Positions 36,299-46,210 are shown, counted from the stretch's first letter. The stretch is DNA of 64,000 bases from Marinobacter sp. C7 (GCF_022343555.1 NZ_JAKQZH010000001.1:558001-622000); one strand, 5' to 3'. Program-made: numbers and translations. The notes: a model not told the origin generated them from the sequence alone.

Positions 36299-38485
36299 AT
36301 GAACCAAGATTTTGATATGCCTGTGGATATGGGGGCTCTGGTGAGCGCATCCGTTCGAAGCTTTGTATTATTCCTTCTCGCCCTTGTCAGTACAGCGGCT
36401 CAGGCCTTGCCTGTGAGCCAGTATGAGCCCGTGGCCGGCCGGCAAGTGATCGAGAAAGCCTTGCCATCGGTAACCGAACTGGTACCGAGAGAAGGTAACC
36501 GCGCTATACAGGAGCTCTATGCCGGAGACGAACTGAAAGGCTATGCCTACCAGTCCCTGGATTTCGTTCAGACCCCGGCCTACTCCGGAAAGCCGGTCAA
36601 CGCCATGGTGGTCCTGGATACCGAAGGCACCATCCTGGCCACCAAGATCATCGAGCATCACGAGCCCATCCTTCTGGTGGGCATCCCCGAGAGCAAGCTC
36701 CACGATTTCACCGACCAGTACACTGGCCTCAAGGCCGATCAACGGGTCACCGTCGGCGGCACCTCCAGCGAGCGCAAGGTGGCCGTGGACGGCCTCTCCG
36801 GCGCCACTGTCACCGTGATGGTGATCAATGAAGTGATTATGCGCACCGCCCATCGGGTTGGTGTCGAGCTAGGCATGGTCGAGGGCGGTAAAAGCACCCG
36901 TCCACCGATGGCAACCGTGGACATGCAGGCGTACGAGCAGAAAAGCTGGGCCGAACTGACCGGCAACGGTTCCATTCGCCGGCTGCAGCTGACCAGGGGG
37001 CAGGTGGATGATTCCTTCAAGGGCACGCCGGCCGAAGGCGTAAATGCGGCTCGTAAGGGACAGCGTGGAAAGCCTCTGATCGACCTCTATACCGCTTACC
37101 TGGACGCCCCGACCATCGGCCGCAATCTGCTCGGCGAAAGCCAGTACCAGTGGCTGATGTCAGAGCTGAAGCCGGGAGAGCATGCCATCGCCGTCATGGC
37201 CAATGGTAACTACTCCTTTAAAGGCTCGGGTTACGTGCGCGGTGGCATCTTCGACCGTATCCAGATTCGGCAGTTCGGCGACACCTTCAATTTTCGCGAT
37301 CTGGACTACTACCGTCTGAGCGATGTCTATGCCGAAGGCATGCCCGATTTCTCCGAGATGGCGATCTTCATCATTCGCCAGCAGTACAACTTCGATCCCG
37401 GAACCCCCTGGACCCTGGAACTGACGGTCAAGCGCCAGACCGGACCACTGGACAGCGAGTTCCAGGTGTTCCCCCTCGAGTACCAGCTGCCAGAGCAGTA
37501 CTACACCCGTCCGGAGCCGGTGGTGACCGAGGAGGAATGGCTCGAGTCGCAGCCCATGTGGGTTCAGGTGTGGTACCAGAAGGAGTTCCAGATCGTTGTG
37601 TTGGCGCTGGGCATCGGCGTGCTGCTGTTCATCCTGTTCTTCCAGGACTGGCTCGTCCAGAAGCCGAAAATGATGCGCTGGATTCGCCACGGATTCCTGG
37701 TCTACACCCTGTTCTTCATCGGCTGGTACGCCCTCGGGCAGCTGTCCATTGTCAACGTGCTGACCTTCGTCAACAGCGTGATCGGTGGATTCAAGTGGGA
37801 GACGTTCCTGATCGACCCGATCATGTTTGTGCTCTGGGCTGTGGTTGCCGGCATCATCCTGCTCTGGGGCCGGGCGGTCTATTGTGGCTGGCTGTGTCCG
37901 TTCGGCGCTCTGCAGGAGCTGCTCAACGAGATTGCCCGCAAGCTCAAGGTGCCCCAGTACACCGTCCCCTTTGTCTGGCATGAGCGCCTGTGGGCCATCA
38001 AGTACATCATCCTGCTGGTGCTGTTCGGCGTGTCCCTGGAATCCATGGCCACCGCCGAGAGGCTGGCGGAAGTGGAGCCGTTCAAAACCGCCATCACCCT
38101 GCATTTCGACCGCAGCTGGCCGTTCGTGGCCTACGCCGTGCTGTTGCTGGTGGTCAACCTGTTCACTCGAAAGGTCTTTTGCCGGTACCTGTGCCCGCTT
38201 GGTGCCGCCCTGGCGTTGCCCACCAAGTTACGGGTATTCGACTGGCTCAAACGCCGGAAGGAATGTGGCAATCCCTGCCGGTTGTGCGACCACGAGTGCG
38301 AAGTCCAGGCGATCCATCCGGACGGGCATATCAATTACATGGAATGCCACTACTGTCTGGATTGCCAGATGACCTATTTCGATGACCACAAGTGCCCACC
38401 GCTGATCGTCAAGCGTCGCGGCAAGCGCCGGGGTCATAACGCGCCTGGACACCCGGAGGAGATTCCCGTGGTGCAGGTGCCCTGA
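36299..38485 (+). CDS. nosR: NosR, membrane flavo-Fe-S protein for N2O reduction
   Basis: About 728 aa. A secretion signal (SFVLFLLALVSTAAQA) leads to a periplasmic FMN-binding domain with the flavin-attachment motif DGLSGATVTV. Several transmembrane helices follow, then NosR/NapH-type motifs CGWLCPFGALQELLNE and CRYLCPLGAALALP, and C-terminal ferredoxin clusters (CGNPCRLCDHEC and MECHYCLDCQ). NosR passes quinol electrons toward NosZ and is needed for its maturation. The start is uncertain: ATGs at 36299, 36317 and 36329 all lack a good ribosome site, whereas a GTG at 36341 follows GGGGG. Confidence 0.93.
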   Translation: MNQDFDMPVDMGALVSASVRSFVLFLLALVSTAAQALPVSQYEPVAGRQVIEKALPSVTELVPREGNRAIQELYAGDELKGYAYQSLDFVQTPAYSGKPVNAMVVLDTEGTILATKIIEHHEPILLVGIPESKLHDFTDQYTGLKADQRVTVGGTSSERKVAVDGLSGATVTVMVINEVIMRTAHRVGVELGMVEGGKSTRPPMATVDMQAYEQKSWAELTGNGSIRRLQLTRGQVDDSFKGTPAEGVNAARKGQRGKPLIDLYTAYLDAPTIGRNLLGESQYQWLMSELKPGEHAIAVMANGNYSFKGSGYVRGGIFDRIQIRQFGDTFNFRDLDYYRLSDVYAEGMPDFSEMAIFIIRQQYNFDPGTPWTLELTVKRQTGPLDSEFQVFPLEYQLPEQYYTRPEPVVTEEEWLESQPMWVQVWYQKEFQIVVLALGIGVLLFILFFQDWLVQKPKMMRWIRHGFLVYTLFFIGWYALGQLSIVNVLTFVNSVIGGFKWETFLIDPIMFVLWAVVAGIILLWGRAVYCGWLCPFGALQELLNEIARKLKVPQYTVPFVWHERLWAIKYIILLVLFGVSLESMATAERLAEVEPFKTAITLHFDRSWPFVAYAVLLLVVNLFTRKVFCRYLCPLGAALALPTKLRVFDWLKRRKECGNPCRLCDHECEVQAIHPDGHINYMECHYCLDCQMTYFDDHKCPPLIVKRRGKRRGHNAPGHPEEIPVVQVP

Positions 38486-38550
38486 GCAGTCCCATAAAAA
38501 GAAAGCATGAGAAGTAAAAACCGCCATAACCAATAACGGAGTTGGATGTT

Positions 38551-40449
38551 ATGAAGAAACGAAATGATCTGACCAAGGATACGCCGGAGCTTCCGGAAAG
38601 CGGGCAGAGCCGCCGCCGGTTTATGGGCGCTGCGGCTTTGGCCGGTGTAGCCGGTGCAACCGGTCTCGGTACGGCAGTGATGTCCCGGGAGTCGTTCGCG
38701 GCCGCCGCAGAGAAAGCCCGTAACGAATATGTGGTTCATCCGGGTGAGCTGGACGAATACTACGGTTTCTGGAGTGGCGGCCACTCCGGTGAGGTGCGCG
38801 TGTTGGGCGTGCCTTCCATGCGTGAGTTGATGCGGATTCCGGTGTTCAACGTCGATTCCGCCACGGGCTGGGGCATCACCAATGAAAGCAAGGACGTACT
38901 GGGTCATGACAACACCCACCTGAACGGCGATGCCCACCATCCGCACATTTCCATGACGGACGGCCGTTACGACGGTAAGTATCTGTTCATCAATGACAAG
39001 GCCAATACCCGGGTTGCCCGGATCCGTCTGGACATTATGAAGTGCGACAAGATCACCACCATTCCGAATGTACAGGCCATCCATGGTCTGCGACTGCAAA
39101 AGGTGCCGAAGACCAAGTACGTTTTCTGCAACGCGGAATATGTGATCCCGCACCCGAACGATGGCAGCGATACCAGCCTTGAAAGCAGCTTCACCATGTT
39201 TAACGCACTGGATGCGGAAACCATGGAGGTGGCCTTCCAGGTCATCGTGGATGGCAACCTGGATAATACGGATGCTGACTACACAGGAAAGTATGCCTGC
39301 TCTACCTGCTATAACTCCGAGAAGGCCCTGGATCTGGCCGGCACCATGCGTAACGATCGCGATTGGGCAGTGGTCTTTAACATTGAGCGCATCGAGCAGG
39401 CTGTCAAGAACGGAGATTTCAAGACCCTGGGTGATTCCAAGGTGCCCGTGGTTGACGGTCGCCACGGTTCGGAACTGACCCGCTATATCCCGGTTCCGAA
39501 AAACCCGCACGGCCTGAACACCTCGCCGGATGGCAAGTATTTCATCGCCAATGGCAAGCTGTCGCCCACCTGTACGGTGATCGCCATCGACAAGCTGGAT
39601 GATCTGTTTGCCGGCAAGCTGAAAGACGAGCGGGATGTGGTTGTTGCCGAGCCAGAGCTGGGGCTTGGGCCTTTGCACACCACTTACGATGGTCGGGGCA
39701 ACGCCTATACCACGTTGTTTATCGACAGCCAGGTGTGTAAGTGGAACATCGCCGACGCTATCAAGCACTATAACGGCGAAGACGTGAATTACATCCGTCA
39801 GAAGCTGGATGTTCACTATCAGCCGGGGCACAACCACGCGTCACTGACCGAGTCCCGGGATGCTGATGGTAAGTGGCTGGTTGTTCTCTCCAAATTCTCC
39901 AAGGACCGTTTCCTGCCGGTAGGCCCTCTGCACCCGGAAAACGACCAGTTGATTGATATCTCCGGTGAAGAAATGAAGCTGGTGCATGATGGCCCGACGT
40001 TCGCGGAGCCTCATGATTGTATCCTGGTGCGTCGTGACCAGATCAAGACCAGGAAGATCTACGACCGTGATGACCCGTACTTTGCCTCTGCCCGGGAGCA
40101 GGCTGAGAAAGACGGTGTGACTCTGGAAGCCGATAACAAGGTGATCCGGGACGGAAACAAGGTGCGCGTTTACATCACCTCCGTCGCGCCCCAGTACAAC
40201 CTGACTGAGTTCAAGGTAAAACAGGGGGACGAGGTTACCGTGTACGTGACCAACCTGGATTCCATTGAGGATGTCACTCATGGTTTCTGCATGGTCAACC
40301 ATGGTGTGAGCATGGAAATCAGTCCGCAGCAGACTTCGTCTGTGACCTTTGTGGCGGACCAGCCCGGAGTTCACTGGTACTACTGCAACTGGTTCTGTCA
40401 TGCATTGCACATGGAGATGCGTGGTCGCATGATTGTTGAGAAGGCCTGA
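38551..40449 (+). CDS. nosZ: Nitrous-oxide reductase
   Basis: A 632-aa periplasmic copper enzyme reducing N2O to N2. It has a twin-arginine signal ([13 protein letters not shown]), so it is the clade I, Tat-exported form. The N-terminal beta-propeller carries the CuZ histidines (for example [15 protein letters not shown] and GHNHAS), and the C-terminal cupredoxin domain carries CuA in [12 protein letters not shown]. The ATG at 38551 follows CGGAG. It lies 65 bp after nosR. A GC-rich hairpin and a long inverted repeat separate it from nosD. Confidence 0.98.
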   Translation: MKKRNDLTKDTPELPESGQSRRRFMGAAALAGVAGATGLGTAVMSRESFAAAAEKARNEYVVHPGELDEYYGFWSGGHSGEVRVLGVPSMRELMRIPVFNVDSATGWGITNESKDVLGHDNTHLNGDAHHPHISMTDGRYDGKYLFINDKANTRVARIRLDIMKCDKITTIPNVQAIHGLRLQKVPKTKYVFCNAEYVIPHPNDGSDTSLESSFTMFNALDAETMEVAFQVIVDGNLDNTDADYTGKYACSTCYNSEKALDLAGTMRNDRDWAVVFNIERIEQAVKNGDFKTLGDSKVPVVDGRHGSELTRYIPVPKNPHGLNTSPDGKYFIANGKLSPTCTVIAIDKLDDLFAGKLKDERDVVVAEPELGLGPLHTTYDGRGNAYTTLFIDSQVCKWNIADAIKHYNGEDVNYIRQKLDVHYQPGHNHASLTESRDADGKWLVVLSKFSKDRFLPVGPLHPENDQLIDISGEEMKLVHDGPTFAEPHDCILVRRDQIKTRKIYDRDDPYFASAREQAEKDGVTLEADNKVIRDGNKVRVYITSVAPQYNLTEFKVKQGDEVTVYVTNLDSIEDVTHGFCMVNHGVSMEISPQQTSSVTFVADQPGVHWYYCNWFCHALHMEMRGRMIVEKA

Positions 40450-40464
40450 TCGGCCTCCCTTTCG

Positions 40465-40487
40465 CCGGGACTCCTTCGGGGTCCCGG
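40465..40487 (+). terminator. GC-rich hairpin after nosZ (attenuator or 3' stabiliser)
   Basis: CCGGGAC and GTCCCGG close a stem with a TTCG tetraloop region (one bulged T), starting 16 bp after the nosZ stop. There is no T-tract, so it may be a partial terminator or an RNA-stabilising element that lets nosZ be expressed more strongly than nosDFYL. Confidence 0.5.
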
Positions 40488-40507
40488 TGACTTCTGACTT
40501 CGGAGAA

Positions 40508-40624
40508 GCAACCCAAGAGGAAAGCCCTTTCCAAAACACGCTCCTTCGGCACGTCCCTGTGACGCTTGAGCTCCGCCATCCATGGCTACGCACAGTTTTG
40601 GAAAGGGCTTTCCTCTTGGCTTGC
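40508..40624. repeat. Long inverted repeat between nosZ and nosD
   Basis: A perfect 25-bp inverted repeat (arms 40513-40537 and 40595-40619) extends by 4 bp beyond one mismatch to 40508 and 40624. The loop is 57 bp. Each arm holds its own small palindrome (GGAAAG CC CTTTCC). No coding frame lies inside. It could be a MITE-like element or an intergenic RNA structure. Confidence 0.75.
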
Positions 40625-40675
40625 CAAGCATGAGTGCAGTCCTCTGCAATTCTTTTCGTTCCTAGAGAGACATTG

Positions 40676-41944
40676 ATGTATTCACTTTTGCGTTATGGGG
40701 TGGCCCTGTCAGTCGCTCTTTTATCGCTCACCGCGAACGCGGACCTGCAAGACGAACTTGATGCCCTGGAACCGGGCGCGTCCTTCGAGCTTCCTCCCGA
40801 GCAACTTTCGCCGCTGGCTATCCGGGTGCCTGGTGTCACCGTGTCCTGCCATCCGGATACGGTTATCGATGGCGGCGGGCAGGGGAATGCCGTGAATATC
40901 AATGCCGAGGAGGTGACGTTTTCCGGTTGCACCGTGCGCAACTGGGGGAGTGATCTGAACGAGCTGGATGCGGGGATTTTTGTGGCCCGGGAGGCCCGGG
41001 GGGCGGTGGTCGAGAACAATCAGCTGCAAGGTCCGGCGTTCGGGGTGTGGCTGGATGCGACGCCGGACGTGACAGTGCGGTGCAATGTGATTCGTGGGGA
41101 GACGAGTCTGCGGTCGCAGGATCGGGGTAACGGGATTCATCTGTTCAATACCACCGGGGCGCTGATCGAGGGGAACGACATCCGTCAGACCCGGGATGCG
41201 ATTTATATCGAGACCGCCAATAACAATACGATTCGTGGCAATGAGATGGCGGACCTGCGTTATGGCATTCATTACATGTACTCGATGAATAACCTGCTTG
41301 AAGGCAACGTCACCCGCGGCACGCGGACCGGTTATGCACTGATGCAGAGCAAGCGGCTTCGGGTGTTCAATAACCGGTCGGTGAATGATGAGAATTACGG
41401 CATTCTGATGAATTTCATCACCCAGTCGGAGTTGCGGGGTAATGTGGTGACCGGGGTGTCCCAGGGACAGACCGCCGGTGTCGCGATTTCCGGCGCCGAG
41501 GGCAAGGCGGTGTTTATCTATAACTCGCTGTACAACACCTTCGAGGGCAATGTGTTTGCCGACAGCAACATTGGCATTCACCTCACCGCCGGTTCCGAGG
41601 ATAACGAGGTGTTTGGTAATGCCTTCGTGAACAACCAGCGGCAGGTCAAATATGTGGCTACCCGGACCCAGGAGTGGTCGAAGGACGGCGAGGGCAATTT
41701 CTGGAGTGATTACCTGGGCTGGGACCGGAACCAGGACGGGATCGGGGATGTGCCCTATGAACCTAATGACAACGTGGACCGGCTGCTGTGGAAGTATCCG
41801 GAGGCGAAGATTCTGATGTTCAGCCCGGCGGTGGATACCCTGCGCTGGGTGCAGGACGCGTTTCCTGTGGTGAAGGCCGCCGGGGTTGCCGACTCCCATC
41901 CACTGATGCGACTTCCTGCTGATCTGCAAGCGGAGATCCGATGA
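40676..41944 (+). CDS. nosD: NosD, periplasmic copper-site assembly protein
   Basis: A 422-aa exported protein with a signal peptide (SVALLSLTANA). It is a right-handed parallel beta-helix built from repeated NosD/CASH units (NNTIRGNEMADLRYGIHYM, NNLLEGNVTRGTR, YNTFEGNVFADSNIGIHL). It works with the NosFY ABC transporter in making the CuZ centre of NosZ. Its stop overlaps nosF by 4 bp. Confidence 0.95.
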   Translation: MYSLLRYGVALSVALLSLTANADLQDELDALEPGASFELPPEQLSPLAIRVPGVTVSCHPDTVIDGGGQGNAVNINAEEVTFSGCTVRNWGSDLNELDAGIFVAREARGAVVENNQLQGPAFGVWLDATPDVTVRCNVIRGETSLRSQDRGNGIHLFNTTGALIEGNDIRQTRDAIYIETANNNTIRGNEMADLRYGIHYMYSMNNLLEGNVTRGTRTGYALMQSKRLRVFNNRSVNDENYGILMNFITQSELRGNVVTGVSQGQTAGVAISGAEGKAVFIYNSLYNTFEGNVFADSNIGIHLTAGSEDNEVFGNAFVNNQRQVKYVATRTQEWSKDGEGNFWSDYLGWDRNQDGIGDVPYEPNDNVDRLLWKYPEAKILMFSPAVDTLRWVQDAFPVVKAAGVADSHPLMRLPADLQAEIR

Positions 41945-42873
41945 GCTGTTTTCGTCTTGAGAATGTGAGTTACCGGTACGACAAGAGCCCGGTATTGAAA
42001 GGAATTGATCTGCGCCTGGAGCCCGGGGAGATCCTGGGCCTGTTTGGCCACAACGGGGCCGGCAAGACCACGTCGATCAAGCTGATCCTTGGGCTGATGC
42101 AGCCGAACCAGGGGGTGGTGTCGGTGCTCGGTGGTCAGGCGGGCGATCCCCGGGTGACCCAGTACATCGGGTATCTGCCGGAGAATGTGATGTTCTACCC
42201 GCAGTTGACCGGACGGGAGATTCTGAGGCACTTCGCCCGTCTCAAGGGGGCCTCCCTGCACCAGGTGCCGGAGCTGCTTGAACAGGTTGGACTGGGCGAT
42301 GCCATGGACGCGCGGACCAAGACATACTCCAAGGGGATGCGCCAGCGTCTTGGGCTGGCCCAGGCCCTGTTGGGTAAGCCCAAGCTGCTGATGCTGGATG
42401 AGCCGACGGTGGGCCTGGATCCGGTGGCGACGGCGGACCTGTACCGGTTGCTCCGGGAACTGCGGAACGAAGGGACGGGCATTGTGTTGTGCTCCCACGT
42501 TCTGCCCGGTGTCGAGCCTTACATTGATCGTGCGGCCATCCTCACCGAGGGCTCTCTGAAGGCTGCCGGGGATCTGGTGGCGCTGAGGCGGCAGGCCAAC
42601 ATGCCGGTGACCCTGTCTCTGGATCCTGCCAACAGCATTGCGGCACTGGAGCGGGTGATAGACAACTCGGCATCCGCCAGTGGCCTGATGATCAAGACCG
42701 ACAACGGGCGGCTGCGCGTGGACGTTCAACCGAGGGAGAAGATGGCCCTGCTGCGAACGGTGATGGCGTCGGGCGAGGTGGCCGATGTCAGTATTCACCA
42801 ACCCAGCCTGGAGGATATCTACGTGCACTTCATCGGCCCGGGTGGCCTGGCTCATCGGGGAGGTAGCCAATGA
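41941..42873 (+). CDS. nosF: NosF, ABC ATPase for CuZ assembly
   Basis: A 310-aa ATPase with Walker A GHNGAGKTTS, signature YSKGMRQRLGLAQ and Walker B LLMLDEPTVGLDP. It powers NosY, probably supplying a sulfur species needed for the CuZ site. It overlaps nosD and nosY by 4 bp each, giving a tightly coupled nosDFY unit. Confidence 0.96.
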   Translation: MSCFRLENVSYRYDKSPVLKGIDLRLEPGEILGLFGHNGAGKTTSIKLILGLMQPNQGVVSVLGGQAGDPRVTQYIGYLPENVMFYPQLTGREILRHFARLKGASLHQVPELLEQVGLGDAMDARTKTYSKGMRQRLGLAQALLGKPKLLMLDEPTVGLDPVATADLYRLLRELRNEGTGIVLCSHVLPGVEPYIDRAAILTEGSLKAAGDLVALRRQANMPVTLSLDPANSIAALERVIDNSASASGLMIKTDNGRLRVDVQPREKMALLRTVMASGEVADVSIHQPSLEDIYVHFIGPGGLAHRGGSQ

Positions 42874-43700
42874 ACAGCATCTGGACCATCGCCCGCAAGG
42901 AACTGAGTGACAGCTTGCGCAACCGTTGGCTCATGGCCATTTCCCTGGTGTTTGCCACTCTGGCACTGGGTATCGCCTGGTTCGGCGCCGCGGCCTCCGG
43001 TCAGGTCGGCTACGCATCCACACCGGCAACCATTGCCAGCCTGGCCAGTCTGGGCATTTTCCTCATCCCCCTGATCGCGTTGTTACTGGCTTATGATGCC
43101 ATCGTCGGGGAGGAAGAGGGCGGCACCCTGCTGTTACTGATGACGTATCCGATCAGTCGCAGCCAGTTATTGCTGGGCAAGTTTCTGGGCCACGGCCTGA
43201 CCCTGGCGCTGGCGACACTGATCGGCTTCGGTGTTGCCGGAGTGGCGATTGCTCTGTTGGTGGAGGATGTCGCCATTGCGAGCCTCGCCACGGCCATGTT
43301 CCGATTTGTCGCCTCCACCATTCTGTTGGGCTGGGGCTTCATTGCCCTTGCCTACGTGGTCAGTGTCCGTGTCAGCGAGAAACCCGTTGCCGCTGGTCTG
43401 GCGCTTGCGATCTGGTTCTTCTTCGTACTGATCTTTGATCTGGTGCTGTTGGGCACCCTCGTGGCCAGCGAGGGTAAACTCAGCGCCGAACTACTGCCAT
43501 GGCTGTTGATGCTCAATCCGACGGATATCTACCGCCTGCTCAACATCGTCGCGTTCGGCGACTCCGCGCAACTCAGCGGCGTTCTCAGCCTGGGCAGTGA
43601 CCTGCCCATCGGCGCTGCCGGTCTGTGGTTTGGCCTGGTGCTCTGGTTCGCCCTCCCGCTGGCGGGCGCCCTCCTGTTATTCCGAAATCGTCGTATCTGA
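42870..43700 (+). CDS. nosY: NosY, ABC permease for CuZ assembly
   Basis: A 276-aa ABC-2-type inner-membrane permease with six hydrophobic helices. The family opening IWTIARKELSDSLRNRW and the first-loop segment GEEEGGTLLLLMTYPISRSQLLLGK (landmarks: GEEEGGTLLLLMTYP) are typical. It forms the channel energised by NosF and contacts NosD in the periplasm. Confidence 0.95.
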   Translation: MNSIWTIARKELSDSLRNRWLMAISLVFATLALGIAWFGAAASGQVGYASTPATIASLASLGIFLIPLIALLLAYDAIVGEEEGGTLLLLMTYPISRSQLLLGKFLGHGLTLALATLIGFGVAGVAIALLVEDVAIASLATAMFRFVASTILLGWGFIALAYVVSVRVSEKPVAAGLALAIWFFFVLIFDLVLLGTLVASEGKLSAELLPWLLMLNPTDIYRLLNIVAFGDSAQLSGVLSLGSDLPIGAAGLWFGLVLWFALPLAGALLLFRNRRI

Positions 43701-43715
43701 CTGGAGTTATCACTG

Positions 43716-44270
43716 ATGAAACGAACCACGCTGAACTGGCTCCTGGCTGCACTGGCAGCCGTTACGCTCACCGCCTGCTCGGGCAACGAGGAGCAGACCA
43801 CGGCAAAACCCGACCCGGTCCACTTCGAAAGCGGCGATGAGTGCCACGTCTGCGGCATGGTGATCGCCAACTTCCCGGGCCCCAAGGGTCAGGCCATCAC
43901 CGAAAAAGAACAGCAGGTCCGCAAGTTCTGTTCCACCCGGGACATGTTCGCCTGGATGCTCCAACCGGAAAACGTGAACCGCGACCATACCCTCTACGTC
44001 CACGACATGGCCCAGACCGAGTGGCAAAGCCCCGATGACACCGCCCTGATCGACGCCCGGGAGGCCTTCTTCGTGGTCGGCTCCGACCGAATCGGTGCCA
44101 TGGGTCCGACCCTGGCCTCGTTCGCCAGTGAGGATGCAGCCCAGGGGTTCGTGATGGAGCATGGCGGAGAGATTCTGGCATACAGCGACATCACCCTGGA
44201 GCACCTGAACGCAGGTATGCCGATGGGGGAGATGGAGGAGCCGGCGGCGGAGCACTCGATGGAGCAATGA
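43716..44270 (+). CDS. nosL: NosL, copper-chaperone lipoprotein
   Basis: A 184-aa lipoprotein with lipobox LTAC (LAAVTLTACSGN) and the NosL Cu(I)-binding motif DECHVCGMVIANFPG, followed by KFCSTRDMFAWML. It delivers copper to apo-NosZ. It is the last gene of the nos cluster; no nosX/apbE is seen. Three hairpin repeats follow. Confidence 0.95.
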   Translation: MKRTTLNWLLAALAAVTLTACSGNEEQTTAKPDPVHFESGDECHVCGMVIANFPGPKGQAITEKEQQVRKFCSTRDMFAWMLQPENVNRDHTLYVHDMAQTEWQSPDDTALIDAREAFFVVGSDRIGAMGPTLASFASEDAAQGFVMEHGGEILAYSDITLEHLNAGMPMGEMEEPAAEHSMEQ

Positions 44271-44281
44271 GGTCTGAATAT

Positions 44282-44467
44282 GGGGTCAGAAGAAAGCGTT
44301 CTTCTGACCCCGTCTTTGCCGCAGATATCCGGCCATCCGCTTGAAGTTGGGGTCAGATGAAAGCCTTCATCTGACCCCTGTGCTCGCACCTGCCCCCCCT
44401 CTGTGCCATAGAGACAGCCAAGCGCCGGCTCGATCCCGGGGTCAGATGAACGCTTTCATCTGACCCC
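44282..44467. repeat. Three GGGGTCAG-family hairpin repeats after nosL
   Basis: Copies at 44282-44311 (GAAGAA subtype), 44349-44378 and 44438-44467 (GATGAA subtype), all with perfect 13-bp arms, spaced 67 and 89 bp. They fill the space between convergent nosL and the ThDP-enzyme gene, where no separate terminator is visible, so they might also terminate or stabilise transcripts. Confidence 0.9.
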
Positions 44468-44479
44468 TTTTTTCAGCCT

Positions 44480-46210
44480 TCAGGGCCGAACCCTGCGCCA
44501 GAGCGCCCGGCCGACCACCCGAACCTTGTCCCTCGGCGCCATCCGTCCAAGGTTGGTTTTCACCACCCCCTTGGTAAACCGCGTCGGCTTGCTGTAGTCG
44601 ATACGCACATCCACCAGCACAGGGACACCCGCATCGGCTTTCTCCATGGCGACGCGAATGCTCACCGCAATCTCCGAATTACCGGACAGGCTCACATACG
44701 CCACGCCGAATGCTTTTGCAAATGCCTCATAATCCAGCGAACCCAGCACCGAGCAGGTCTTCTGGTTGTAGGGAATCTGTTGCGCCTGGGAAATCTGTGA
44801 CAGCTCGCCGTCGTTGAACACAAACACCACCACGCCGGCCTGCTCGCGTACGGCGGTCACCAGTTCCATGCCCGTCATCAGCAACGCACCATCGCCGACG
44901 ATGCCGACTACCTGCCGGTCCGGATTGGCCAGTTTGGCGCCAATGACTCCCGGTATGCAGTAACCCATGGCATTGAAATCGCTCGGTGACATGTAATTCC
45001 GGGCGCCAATGATCGGCATCAGCTCAGCGGTCAGAAAGGTATGGTTGCCGTCATCGGCCACCACGATGGCATCGTCCGCCAGAATCTGCCGCAACTGGCT
45101 GAAAAACAGCTCCGGATTGACCCGGTCGCCGCTGTCGTGATCACGCCACTCCTTTTTGTAAGCCGCCTTGTCACTGGCAATCTGTTCGCGGATGCCGGTG
45201 TTGTTGGCCTCCGCCCGAAGCGCTTTCACCGCCTTTAGCAGTGCCGGCACGATCGCTCCGGCATCGCCGTCCAGGGTGTGACTGGCCGGGTAATTGGCGC
45301 TGAACACCTCCGGATTGATATCGACGTGGATGAGTTGCTCTGGCGGATGGATGCCGTAGCTGCCGGTGGGAATCTCGGAAAATCGGGTGCCGATGGCCAG
45401 CAGACAATCTACCCCGGCGAAGGCGTTGGCCGCTGCCGGTACTGCGTAGTTCCCCATTCCCATGCCGGTATGCAGCGGATGGTTGCCGGGAAACGCGCTC
45501 AAACCCTGCAGCGTGGTCGAAACCGGCGCATCCAGATGTTCGGCCAGCTCGATCAGAGCTTCCTGGGCATCCACCGCGCCCCAGCCCGCGAAGATGCCGG
45601 GTTGCCGCGCCTCGACCAGTGCCCGGGCGGCATCTTCAATCCGGGATTGCTGGGGCAGAGGTGGAGCGGCTGGCGTCTGCCACTCGGGCATATTGTCCAC
45701 CTCGCCCAGGAAATTGGAGATGTTGTAGGGGATCTCCACGAATACCGGCCCCGGTTCCCCGGTGGTGGCGGTCTCATACGCTTTGTACAGCGTCGGAATG
45801 ATGTCGTTGTGGTTGGTGACCCGCCAGGTGCCCTTGGTAATGGGCTTCAGCAGGGTATGCTGGTCCATTTCGTGTAGCTGGTACCGGTGGTCACTCTCTG
45901 AATGGATTCCACCCGAGATGATCAGCATGGGGATACCATCGATGCCGGCTTCCCCGATACCGCTGGCGGCATGGGTAACGCCGGCGGCGGGCACAATCAG
46001 CAGGGTCCCGATCTCCGCTCCGGTGCGGCTTACCGCATCCGCCATGAAGGCACCGCCACATTCGTGCGCCACCAGCGTCGGTGAGATGCTTTCCGATCGG
46101 TTCAGCTCGTCGTAGATTTCGGTCGTGTGAACCCCGGGAATGCCAAAGGTTCTTCGGATGCCAAGTTGTTCCAGGGCGTACCGGACAAGCGCTGCGCCGG
46201 ATTTTTTCAT
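44480..46210 (-). CDS. Thiamine-diphosphate-dependent enzyme, acetolactate-synthase-like
   Basis: A 576-aa enzyme with the three-domain layout of the family: N-terminal Pyr domain with the catalytic Glu in LVAHECGGAFMADA, a central Rossmann-like domain, and a C-terminal PP domain with the ThDP/Mg motif GDGALLMTGMELVTAVRE ending in FND. The exact reaction is unclear; relatives include acetolactate synthases, benzoylformate decarboxylases and sulfopyruvate decarboxylase-like proteins. The C-terminal tail (KTNLGRMAPRDKVRVVGRAL) is basic. It lies 78 bp downstream of the FAD enzyme on the same strand and probably acts in the same pathway. Confidence 0.75.
   Translation of the reverse strand: MKKSGAALVRYALEQLGIRRTFGIPGVHTTEIYDELNRSESISPTLVAHECGGAFMADAVSRTGAEIGTLLIVPAAGVTHAASGIGEAGIDGIPMLIISGGIHSESDHRYQLHEMDQHTLLKPITKGTWRVTNHNDIIPTLYKAYETATTGEPGPVFVEIPYNISNFLGEVDNMPEWQTPAAPPLPQQSRIEDAARALVEARQPGIFAGWGAVDAQEALIELAEHLDAPVSTTLQGLSAFPGNHPLHTGMGMGNYAVPAAANAFAGVDCLLAIGTRFSEIPTGSYGIHPPEQLIHVDINPEVFSANYPASHTLDGDAGAIVPALLKAVKALRAEANNTGIREQIASDKAAYKKEWRDHDSGDRVNPELFFSQLRQILADDAIVVADDGNHTFLTAELMPIIGARNYMSPSDFNAMGYCIPGVIGAKLANPDRQVVGIVGDGALLMTGMELVTAVREQAGVVVFVFNDGELSQISQAQQIPYNQKTCSVLGSLDYEAFAKAFGVAYVSLSGNSEIAVSIRVAMEKADAGVPVLVDVRIDYSKPTRFTKGVVKTNLGRMAPRDKVRVVGRALWRRVRP

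Noticed and set aside
36239..36330. FNR/DNR box before nosR
   Set aside because: TTGATTGTCACTGG and TTGATATGCCTGTG carry one good half-site only; no convincing second half.
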